Assembly: GCF_002754195.1 (NCBI RefSeq)
Contig: NZ_PEEU01000001.1
Coordinates: 5,146,001 to 5,210,000, forward strand
Direction: 5' to 3'
DNA length: 64,000 nt
Origin: Flavobacterium sp. 9
GTDB taxonomy: Bacteria; Bacteroidota; Bacteroidia; Flavobacteriales; Flavobacteriaceae
Below, piece by piece: positions 34,896 through 42,518 of the stretch. The number at the start of each line of letters is the position of its first letter. The first letter of the stretch is position 1. The notes under the pieces were generated by a model. That model ran no database searches. It saw only the letters and a program-made list of their open reading frames with translations, and was not told the origin of the DNA. The position numbers and the translations under genes are program-made.

Positions 34896-34982
34896 TAGCC
34901 CTGATAGAAGCGATATCCTTTTGTTCCGCCGCGACGGATTAAAGATAAAGCGTCCCGAAACTTCGGGAGCAGGAAATAGCTC
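34896..34982 (+). ncRNA. Structured dispersed motif, possibly Flavo-1-like RNA
   Basis: The segment begins TAGCCCTGATAGAAGCGATA and ends GAGCAGGAAATAGCTCC, with an internal CGTCCCGAAACTTCGGGAG hairpin and a TTCCGCCGCGACGGAT stem. I recall this type of sequence as widely dispersed in flavobacterial intergenic regions. It may correspond to the Rfam Flavo-1 motif, which I could not check. Strand is uncertain. Confidence 0.4.
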
Positions 34983-34986
34983 CAAA

Positions 34987-36183
34987 TTATGCTTTTTGCC
35001 CTTTTTTCAAGATTTCATCCATAACACTCAGGATTATGGCACAACCTTCTTTTATTTCTTCTTCAGAAATGGTTAATGGTGGTGTTATTCTAATGGCGCA
35101 TCCTTCGAATAGCAACCAGAATAAAATGAGACCTTTGTCTTGACAGTTCAAAATAACTTCGTTGGTTATTTCGGCTGTTTCAGTCATTGCTGCGAGCATT
35201 AATCCTTTTCCTCTAACTTCCTTTATCAAAGGATGTACCAAAAGCGATCTGAAGAGTTTTTCCTTCTCTAAAGCCTCTGTCATAAGGTTAGTTTCAGTTA
35301 ATTCCTGCAAAGTAGCCAGACATGCTGACGCAATGACAGGATGACCTCCAAAAGTCGTAATGTGTCCTAACTTAGGATTTTCTGTTAAAAGATCCATTTT
35401 TTCTGCCGAAGCTGTAAAAGCACCAACCGGCATTCCGCCACCCATTCCTTTTCCCATAACGACGATATCCGGAATGACATCGTAATTTTGGAAGCCAAAA
35501 AGTTTTCCGGTTCTACCAAATCCAGGCTGAATTTCATCGACAATCATCATCGCTCCAACTTCATCGCAACGCTTGCGAACTTTTTGTAAAAAATTATCAT
35601 GAGGCTGAATAAATCCTGCGCCTCCCTGAATAGTTTCTAAAAGTATTGCGGCTGTTCTGGTGGTTATTTTTTCTAAATCGGCTTCGTTATTGAATGTAAT
35701 AAAATCAACATCCGGAAGCAAAGGACGAAAGGCTTGTTTGCGTTCTTCGAATCCCATAACACTCATAGAGCCCATTGTGTTACCGTGATAAGCGTTATGA
35801 CACGAAATAAGCTGACTACGGCCTGTTGTTCGTTTTGCTAATTTTAAGGCGCCTTCAATCGCTTCTGTACCTGAATTTACTAAATAGGTTTTATTTAAAG
35901 ATTCCGGTAGAAGCGAAGCTAGTAATTTGCAATATTGAACGGCCGGACTTTGCGAATATTCACCATAAACCATGACGTGCGAATATTTGTCTAACTGATC
36001 TTTTATGGCTTGATTGACTCTTGGATGCTGATGTCCTAGTGTGCAAGCCGAAACTCCGGCTACGAAATCTAAATATTTTTTATCGTTTGTGTCGTAAACG
36101 TATGAGCCTATGGCATGCGAAACTTCCATTCCTAATGGATAAGGAGAGGTTTGCGCTTGATATTTTATAAAATCTGGATTCAT
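34987..36183 (-). CDS. Class III PLP-dependent aminotransferase (acetylornithine/ornithine-type)
   Basis: 398 residues. Visible landmarks are DFVAGVSACTLGHQHPRV, the phosphate-binding VNSGTEAIEGALKLAKR, ISCHNAYHGNTMGSMSV (PLP-stacking), MMIVDEIQPGFGRTG (Asp to pyridine N) and the PLP lysine in VMGKGMGGGMPVGAF (near residue 245). This is subgroup III fold-type I, the family of acetylornithine, ornithine and GABA aminotransferases. The specific substrate cannot be told. No arginine-pathway genes are adjacent. Lies upstream of the Flavo-1-like motif; a repeat-filled gap separates it from the OstA-like gene. Confidence 0.82.
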   Translation of the reverse strand: MNPDFIKYQAQTSPYPLGMEVSHAIGSYVYDTNDKKYLDFVAGVSACTLGHQHPRVNQAIKDQLDKYSHVMVYGEYSQSPAVQYCKLLASLLPESLNKTYLVNSGTEAIEGALKLAKRTTGRSQLISCHNAYHGNTMGSMSVMGFEERKQAFRPLLPDVDFITFNNEADLEKITTRTAAILLETIQGGAGFIQPHDNFLQKVRKRCDEVGAMMIVDEIQPGFGRTGKLFGFQNYDVIPDIVVMGKGMGGGMPVGAFTASAEKMDLLTENPKLGHITTFGGHPVIASACLATLQELTETNLMTEALEKEKLFRSLLVHPLIKEVRGKGLMLAAMTETAEITNEVILNCQDKGLILFWLLFEGCAIRITPPLTISEEEIKEGCAIILSVMDEILKKGQKA

Positions 36184-36395
36184 TTTTTTAAATGTTCAAA
36201 GTTGCTAAGATTCTTAGCTTCTGAGTTTTTTTGTTTCAAGTTGCTGTAAACTTAGACGGTGACTGAATTTAACCGCAAAGATCGCAAAGATTTACGCAAA
36301 GTTTGCAAAGCTGCAATCAAGTTTACATTATTAAAATGCAAAGATCACAAAGCTTTGTAAACTGACAATTGCGACTGAATACTAAAACCTGATAA
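36184..36395. repeat. CGCAAAG-type repeat region
   Basis: Contains ACCGCAAAGATCGCAAAG and TGCAAAGATCACAAAGCTTTGT (36270-36360), a degenerate member of the dispersed family. No gene. Confidence 0.5.
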
Positions 36396-38084
36396 CTATT
36401 TTACTGCTTTAGTTTTGACTTTCGCCGAAGGTTTTGCTGCTGCTTTTGCAGCCGGTTTCTTCTTGTCGTAATCTAAGGTTTCTTTCCTGACTTTCATCGG
36501 AGTGTCTTTATCCTTAGCTTCTTGGTCTTTTCCTTCTTGTATTAATTTGTCGTTGAGTTCATTGTCTTCGGCAGTAAAAATATCGTCTTTCGACTTTATT
36601 CGTTCATCGCCGCGCCAGACCAAACCTCTTAGTTTACGGGCGTTTTCGGGTAAGTCGGCTTCGGGGTAAATATCGCCATCGACTTTATTGAAAAAGCTAA
36701 TAGTTTCTACGGCATTATTCTCCAGAAGCAGATTGATTTTACTGCTTACATTTTTATTGATTCCAATGAGTTCATGTGCATCATTCCGCATGAAATATAT
36801 GACTTCGGTATTTTTTATAACATCTACATCATGGAGTTTTCCGTCTTTAAATTTTCCAAATAAATTGATTCCCTTGACTTGATTATAACCGGTTCCGAGT
36901 GTGTCCTTCGAGACGAGAAAGGTGTTATTGAGCACTTTTAGTGAATCTAATTTTCTGGTAGTCTGATCACCAATCAAATGGATTACTTCGCCGGTAATTT
37001 GGTTTTCGCCGTTCCATATAATTGGACTTCCAATTAGTTTTGTCAATGCAATTTTAGTCTCTGAGTGCAAAGAATCACATTTTCCGCTCATGTCGATTTT
37101 GTAAAAACGAACATTGTTAAAAGCTCTAATAATGCGTTCTCCTTCTTTACCGGTTACCATTAATTTTTTTCCGTGAATGTAAACGGAGTCATTTTCGACA
37201 AGGTTTATTGCAACCGCTCTTTTGGTTACAAACATGGAATCTTTAAGTTTATAAATCTCGGCATAATGTCCTTTTACAATTCCGCGATTTATAGAATCTG
37301 TAATTTTTACATTTCGCGTTGCCGATGCAAATTCAATATTCCGATTATAATATAAACTATCGCCTTCTATAAGTCTGTCATCATATTTTATATAGGATCT
37401 CCGTAAAAAGTGGGCGAGATTTTTCTTGGTATCATAAAAGCCTTTTTCTGTATAAATATAATTGGCTTTACTGGTAATCGTCGATGGTCCAAATAAATAG
37501 GTATGTCCGGAATTACTATAATAATCTAAGTGATTAGATTTTATTACGTATTTAGGATTTGTAATGGTAACTTCTGTTAAGAACTGAAATTTCTTTTCTG
37601 AAACATAATATCTTCCTGATTTACTTACTAAAGTGTTGTCTTTATTGACAATTGTACCTTTTGTATTGTAAAAAACCTGCTGAACATTTCGGTCAAAATT
37701 AATCGTATCGGTTTGCAAAGTAGCATCAGGCGAACTCATGACGGCATCACCCGTTGCGAAAGCTTTTTTCAAGTTTCCACTGTATTCGGCATATTTACTA
37801 TTTAAAAACAAAGTATCACCTTGCACTAATTGCACGTTTCCGAAAGCTTTGATGTAGTTTTCTTTTTGAAAAAAATAGGCTTTATTACAAGTCAGGACAA
37901 CACCATCATGATTTACTTTTACATTTCCGGTAAGCAAAATTCCATCTGGCACTAAAACCTGATTCACTTCTACGAGGTCAGAATTCTCAATATTAATTGT
38001 TTTTGGCTTTGGCGCTTGTGCAAAAATGGATTGTACGCTTAACAAAAGCAAACAATAAGATATGAAAAAGAGTGATTTCTTCAA
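36396..38084 (-). CDS. OstA/LptA-like exported protein
   Basis: 562 residues. It starts with TTG at 38084: an in-frame TGA lies just upstream and no ATG precedes the signal peptide (LLLSVQSIFAQ, cleavage about residue 22). The mature part is built of LptA/OstA-like beta-jellyroll repeats (GILLTGNVKVNHDGVVLTCNKA, NYIKAFGNVQLVQGDTLF, ATGDAVMSSPDATLQTDTI, RNVKITDSINRGIVKGHYAE). The C-terminus is Lys/Ala-rich and disordered. OstA-like proteins bridge LPS transport from inner to outer membrane; Bacteroidota have long versions of this type. A role in LPS export is inferred from family only. Confidence 0.8.
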   Translation of the reverse strand: MKKSLFFISYCLLLLSVQSIFAQAPKPKTINIENSDLVEVNQVLVPDGILLTGNVKVNHDGVVLTCNKAYFFQKENYIKAFGNVQLVQGDTLFLNSKYAEYSGNLKKAFATGDAVMSSPDATLQTDTINFDRNVQQVFYNTKGTIVNKDNTLVSKSGRYYVSEKKFQFLTEVTITNPKYVIKSNHLDYYSNSGHTYLFGPSTITSKANYIYTEKGFYDTKKNLAHFLRRSYIKYDDRLIEGDSLYYNRNIEFASATRNVKITDSINRGIVKGHYAEIYKLKDSMFVTKRAVAINLVENDSVYIHGKKLMVTGKEGERIIRAFNNVRFYKIDMSGKCDSLHSETKIALTKLIGSPIIWNGENQITGEVIHLIGDQTTRKLDSLKVLNNTFLVSKDTLGTGYNQVKGINLFGKFKDGKLHDVDVIKNTEVIYFMRNDAHELIGINKNVSSKINLLLENNAVETISFFNKVDGDIYPEADLPENARKLRGLVWRGDERIKSKDDIFTAEDNELNDKLIQEGKDQEAKDKDTPMKVRKETLDYDKKKPAAKAAAKPSAKVKTKAVK

Positions 38085-38259
38085 TTGATTAAATTTTTGT
38101 CAAATTTATGAAAAAGGTTACAACCTTATAATGTTATTAGGATTAAATTATAGATTTTAGATGCAAAGGTTTTTTTATTAGGTTCAAAGGTTCAGAGTAG
38201 CAAAGGTATAAAGGTTTGTTGGTGTTTTTTGTAAATGAATTTTATTCACAATGTATATC

Positions 38260-38283
38260 GTAGAGACGCACAGCAGTGCGTCT
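38260..38283. repeat. 24-bp dispersed hairpin repeat (copy 1)
   Basis: GTAGAGACGCACAGCAGTGC plus GTCT, forming a stem of AGACGCAC with GTGCGTCT. An identical copy is at 63407-63430. Confidence 0.7.
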
Positions 38284-38372
38284 AGCATAGCGTTATAGGT
38301 TCAAAGTCAAAGATTCAAAGAGATAAAGGTTTGTAGATAGAGGATACGTAGGAGTTTAAATTGTAGCTTGAA

Positions 38373-38529
38373 TTGTGCCGTTAGGCACTAAATATTGGTA
38401 GTAAAAATTACAATGATTACCCAAGCGTGCCGTTAGGTACGCAACAAATCGATAAATGTCAGGTACCTACGGCACGTAAAATCAATCCTGAATTCATTTA
38501 CTACCAATATTTAGTGCCTAACGGCACAA
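38373..38529. repeat. 157-bp element with perfect 33-bp terminal inverted repeats
   Basis: The left arm (38373-38405, beginning TTGTGCCGTTAGGCACTAAA) and right arm (38497-38529) are perfect complements. Inside are GCGTGCCGTTAGGTACGC and GGTACCTACGGCACG-type palindromes. Architecture matches the 5301-5485 element although sequences differ. Confidence 0.75.
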
Positions 38530-38792
38530 AAATAAACTTATGCGGTTACTATGTGTTTTTAGATTTTAAAATCTTTAATTCATTTCAAAAAACCTTTTAA
38601 CCTTTGCCACTCAGAACCTCTGTACCTTCTTTTAGTTACCAACAAAAAGTGTAACTATTTCGTTGTAGTTTGATTTTTAGCAATTGAAATTAAAGAGGTT
38701 TTCTTCTGAGTTTTAAAATTTAGTTTAAATTTAGAAAATGGTTTAAAATACCAGATTTACTAACTAGACCAAAAGTTCAGATTATAAAAGAC

Positions 38793-40664
38793 ATGATAAA
38801 TAAAAGAATTGTAGTTGCAGGAATGGCCGCAACAATGCTGTTTTCAGCATGTAAAACAAAAGATTTAAAAATGAATACTACCAAAGAAGAAGTTCCTGCT
38901 GAGAAGAAAATTGTGGTTTATCAGGTTTTTACACGTTTGTTTGGAAATAAAAACACAAAAAATAAACCCTGGGGAACAATTGAAGAAAATGGTGTAGGGA
39001 AATTTAATGATTTTACTGATAAAGCACTTCATGAAATTAAAGATTTAGGCGTTACTTATATTTGGTATACCGGAGTTCCGCATCATGCTTTGGTTCGGGA
39101 TTATACGGCTTACGGAATCTCAAATGATGATCCCGAAGTAGTAAAAGGTCGTGCAGGATCGCCTTATGCCGTAAAAGATTATTATAATGTGAATCCTGAT
39201 TTGGCTGTAAATCCTGCGAATAGATTGCAGGAATTTGAAGCTCTTATTGCCAGAACTCACAAAGCTGGTTTAAAGCTAATTATTGATATTGTACCCAATC
39301 ATATTGCCCGTAAATATGAAGGGAAAAATAATCCCGAAGGCGTAAAAGATTTTGGTGCCAATGATAATGTAAATGTTGAATACGACAGAAATAACAACTT
39401 CTATTATATTCCGAAGGTTCATTTTGAAATTCCGGATGGAGATATTCCGTTAAACGGAGAAAAAAATCCAATGATTGATGGCTATTTTGATGAAAATCCC
39501 GCAAAATGGACAGGAAATGGTTCCCGAAAAGTAAAACCGGATCAAAATGACTGGTACGAAACGGTAAAAGTAAATTACGGAATTCGTCCTGATGGTTCTA
39601 AAGATTTCCCTGAACTTCCAGCTGGATTTGATCAAAAATCATATCAGGAACATTTTGCTTTTTGGCAGGATAAAGACGTTCCGGATTCCTGGAAAAAGTT
39701 TAAATCTATTGCTTTGTACTGGACGGCAAAAGGAGTTGATGGTTTCCGTTATGATATGGCCGAAATGGTTCCTTATGAATTTTGGAGTTATATGAACTCT
39801 GCAATCAAAATGAAAAATCCAAATGCTTTTTTATTGGCAGAAGTTTATAATCCAAATGAATATCGCAATTATATCCGTTTAGGAAAAATGGATTATTTGT
39901 ATGATAAAGTAGAAACGTATGATAAACTGAAAGATGTTATTCGAGGAAAATCTAATCCTGATGGATTGTCTGATATTCAAAAAAGAATGTCTGATATTGA
40001 ACATCATATGCTTCATTTTTTAGACAATCACGACGAACAGCGTTTGGCAAGTCCTGAATTTGCAGCAACTCCGGAAAGAGGAAAACCTTTAATGGTGGTT
40101 TCAACAACAATTAGTACTTCGCCAACAATGGTTTATTTTGGACAGGAAGTTGGTGAGGCAGGAAATGAAAATGCTGGTTTTGGAACACATTCCAGAACTT
40201 CTATTTTTGATTATATTGGAGTTCCAAATCACCAACGCTGGATGAATGAAGGAAAATTTGATGGTGGAAAATTATCGGATTCAGAAAAAAGTCTTCGTGA
40301 TTTTTATAAAAGATTGCTGAATTTTTCGATTAATAGTTCGGCTTTAATGGGAGATTTCCAAGAGATTCAATCTGTAAACCGTCAAAATAATCAAGGTTAT
40401 GATGAATCAATTTATTCATATGTTCGTTGGTCTGAAAGCCAAAAACTGGTAATTGTTGCTAATTTTTCTTCTGAAAAAACAAGTACGTTTAATTTGAAGA
40501 TTCCATCTGATGTTATTCTAAAATGGAATTTAAAAGATGGCAAATATGTGCTTACAGATCAATTGTATTCGAATAAGAAAAATGTTTTGGTTGTAAAGAA
40601 TGGAGAAGGAACTGTTATCGTTGAAATAGCGCCTTCAGAATCATTTATTTATGAAGTAAAATAG
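38793..40664 (+). CDS. GH13 alpha-amylase-family lipoprotein
   Basis: 623 residues. The signal peptide ends in a lipobox (AATMLFSAC, Cys about 20), so it is likely on the cell surface or outer membrane. The four GH13 motifs are present: DIVPNHIARKYEG (region I), GVDGFRYDMAEMVP (region II, Asp nucleophile), AFLLAEVYNP (region III, Glu acid/base) and FLDNHDEQRLAS (region IV, Asp). The C-terminus is the usual beta-sandwich (KLVIVANFSSEKTSTFNLKI). It would cleave alpha-glucans in starch-type polysaccharide. It is transcribed away from the SusC/D operon and converges on the GH13 gene at 40765. Confidence 0.88.
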   Translation: MINKRIVVAGMAATMLFSACKTKDLKMNTTKEEVPAEKKIVVYQVFTRLFGNKNTKNKPWGTIEENGVGKFNDFTDKALHEIKDLGVTYIWYTGVPHHALVRDYTAYGISNDDPEVVKGRAGSPYAVKDYYNVNPDLAVNPANRLQEFEALIARTHKAGLKLIIDIVPNHIARKYEGKNNPEGVKDFGANDNVNVEYDRNNNFYYIPKVHFEIPDGDIPLNGEKNPMIDGYFDENPAKWTGNGSRKVKPDQNDWYETVKVNYGIRPDGSKDFPELPAGFDQKSYQEHFAFWQDKDVPDSWKKFKSIALYWTAKGVDGFRYDMAEMVPYEFWSYMNSAIKMKNPNAFLLAEVYNPNEYRNYIRLGKMDYLYDKVETYDKLKDVIRGKSNPDGLSDIQKRMSDIEHHMLHFLDNHDEQRLASPEFAATPERGKPLMVVSTTISTSPTMVYFGQEVGEAGNENAGFGTHSRTSIFDYIGVPNHQRWMNEGKFDGGKLSDSEKSLRDFYKRLLNFSINSSALMGDFQEIQSVNRQNNQGYDESIYSYVRWSESQKLVIVANFSSEKTSTFNLKIPSDVILKWNLKDGKYVLTDQLYSNKKNVLVVKNGEGTVIVEIAPSESFIYEVK

Positions 40665-40667
40665 TTT

Positions 40668-40712
40668 AACCTAACAGGTTTTTAATCCCGAGGCTTCGGG
40701 ACTGTTAGGTTT
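40668..40712 (+). terminator. Hairpin after the GH13 lipoprotein gene
   Basis: AACCTAACAG and CTGTTAGGTT arms enclose a second stem (TCCCGAGGCTTCGGGA), followed by TTTGTTTT. The outer arms resemble the hairpin at 46619-46650. Confidence 0.6.
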
Positions 40713-40720
40713 GTTTTAAT

Positions 40721-40765
40721 AGTTCTCTTTTTATAAGGCTTTCAAAATCTTATAAAAAGAGAACT
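40721..40765. terminator. Strong bidirectional terminator between convergent GH13 genes
   Basis: Perfect 17-bp stem (AGTTCTCTTTTTATAAG with its complement) with an 11-base loop. It abuts the stop of the GH13 gene on the minus strand; the stem itself contains the A/T runs. Confidence 0.8.
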
Positions 40766-42390
40766 TAATTTTTATAAACAATAAAGCTATTTGATTTTAG
40801 AGTTTTACTTCCCATTAATATTTTGGAATTCTTTGGTATTTGTATTTCCTTTTTTAAACCAAAGTTAATTATAACTGTAATTTTTTCTCCTTTGAAAGAT
40901 CTTGTAAATGAAATTTGATCTTTTGAAGGTTCAAGATTATCATAAGTTCCATATTGCAAAACTTTTTCCTTATTTCTTAAAGCGATAAGTTTTTTATAAC
41001 TGTTAAGAATAGAATTTTTTTGGTTTTCTAAAACAGCAACATTTGTTTTTTTATAATCGGAATTAATCTTAATCCATGTTTTTTCTTTTGAAAATCCTGC
41101 AAAAGAATTTGCATTCCATTGCATTGGGCTGCGTGATTTATCGCGATTATGTTCATTGCCTTCCAGAAGTGCTTCTGTGTCATTTTTGCCATTTTCGATT
41201 GCCAATTTATAATGTGTTCTTCCTTGAATATCGACCATTTCGTCAATGTTTTTGGCTGTAATATTATGCATTCCAATTTCTTCGCCATAATAAATAAACG
41301 GAACTCCTTTTGCAGTAAGTATCAAAGCGGTCAATGCTGTCGCTTTATTTACATTACCATTTGCTAATCGGTCGATCATTCTTGGCATATCGTGACTTCC
41401 GAAGAACAAAGTTGGATAATTGCTCATGTTTTTCTCCATACTTTGCAATTCATCGAAAATGCGTTGTGTTGAAAATTCTTTTATGCTTCCAAAATTGAAA
41501 TTAAAAACGACATCTAATAAATCCTGTGATTGATATTGTTTTAAAACTTCGATTTTATCGCTTCCTATTTCGCCCACAATAAAGCGATTGTCATATTCAT
41601 TAACGGTTGATTTTATAATTTTCATGGCATTTTTCACACCTTCCTGATCAATATCATTAATGTGATCTTGTTTTCCGTCTTTCATCGGATTATCTTGTGT
41701 GATTCCGTTTGTGGTTAAAAAGTTAATTACATCCAATCTGAAACCATCGACACCGGCATCGAGCCAAAAACGCAAAACATTCTGAATTTCAGCAACTACT
41801 TTTGGATTTGACCAATTTAGATCGGCCATTCTTTTATCAAACTTATGATAGTAATATTGATTGGTTAGATTGTCTTTTTCCCATGCCGTTCCTCCAAAAA
41901 AAGATTCCCAATTATTAGGTTCGTCTTTCCAAATATAATAATCACGATACGGATTGTCTTCTGATTTTCTGGATTCCTGAAACCATTTGCTATCAGTAGA
42001 AGTATGATTAAAAACCATATCTATAATTACTTTAATGTTTCGTTTGTGTGCTTCATTCAGGAAAGTATCAAAGTCAGCTTTATTTCCGTAAGTAGGATCA
42101 ATTTCATAATAATCAGCAACATCATAACCGTTATCTACTTTTGGAGATTTGAGAAAAGGAGTAAGCCAAATACCTTTTATACCCAGATTTTGCAGATAAT
42201 CCAGTTTTTGAGTCATTCCTTTAAAATCGCCATATCCGTCACCATTACTATCGGCATAACTAGGCATATAAATTTGATAAAAAACTGCTTCTTTCCACCA
42301 TTTTTGGTCTGCTGTTTTTTGAGCATTCGTTGTGTTGATATTTAGCATTAACAGAAAAAAGAAGGCACAATTGAATAGATTATATTTCAT
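40765..42390 (-). CDS. Secreted GH13 alpha-glucosidase-like enzyme
   Basis: 541 residues with a signal peptide (about 1-23, NINTTNAQ). Motifs: VIIDMVFNHTSTDSKWF (region I), GVDGFRLDVINFLTTNG (region II, nucleophile Asp), FIVGEIGSDKIEV (region III, Glu) and LFFGSHDMPRMIDRL (region IV). The WWKEAVFYQIYMPSYADSNGDG opening and QYYYHKFDKRMADLNWSNP are typical of oligo-1,6-glucosidase and alpha-glucosidase types (GH13 subfamilies near 23/31). The signal peptide places it in the periplasm, where it would release glucose from short alpha-glucans. It is the last gene of the minus-strand PUL and is 128 bases after the unknown 570-residue gene. Confidence 0.88.
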   Translation of the reverse strand: MKYNLFNCAFFFLLMLNINTTNAQKTADQKWWKEAVFYQIYMPSYADSNGDGYGDFKGMTQKLDYLQNLGIKGIWLTPFLKSPKVDNGYDVADYYEIDPTYGNKADFDTFLNEAHKRNIKVIIDMVFNHTSTDSKWFQESRKSEDNPYRDYYIWKDEPNNWESFFGGTAWEKDNLTNQYYYHKFDKRMADLNWSNPKVVAEIQNVLRFWLDAGVDGFRLDVINFLTTNGITQDNPMKDGKQDHINDIDQEGVKNAMKIIKSTVNEYDNRFIVGEIGSDKIEVLKQYQSQDLLDVVFNFNFGSIKEFSTQRIFDELQSMEKNMSNYPTLFFGSHDMPRMIDRLANGNVNKATALTALILTAKGVPFIYYGEEIGMHNITAKNIDEMVDIQGRTHYKLAIENGKNDTEALLEGNEHNRDKSRSPMQWNANSFAGFSKEKTWIKINSDYKKTNVAVLENQKNSILNSYKKLIALRNKEKVLQYGTYDNLEPSKDQISFTRSFKGEKITVIINFGLKKEIQIPKNSKILMGSKTLKSNSFIVYKN

Positions 42391-42518
42391 AATACTTATT
42401 GTCTTTTTAAGTTATAATAGTATTGTTTATTCGCGCAAAGACGCAGAGGCGCAAAGAAAAAAGTTTATAAAACCTGACTTTACAACTCTGCGTTTTTGTA
42501 TGAGAATTTAGAAATAAG
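42391..42518. repeat. Short CGCAAAGACGCAG repeat region
   Basis: GCGCAAAGACGCAGAGGCGC (about 42435-42455) and a CTCTGCGTTTTT complement (about 42486-42498) in the gap before the 570-residue gene. A degenerate member of the dispersed CGCAAAG family. Confidence 0.5.

Larger units (their letters stand above)
38085..38792. repeat. 700-base intergenic region with dispersed elements
   Basis: Holds AGGTTCAAAGGTTCAGAG-type strings (38181-38215 and 38300-38330), the AGACGCAC-AGCA-GTGCGTCT hairpin (38260-38283), the large inverted-repeat element at 38373-38529, and further AACCTTT strings (38590-38635). The last 150 bases hold the promoter region of the GH13 lipoprotein gene but no clear TAnnTTTG was found. 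Confidence 0.5.
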
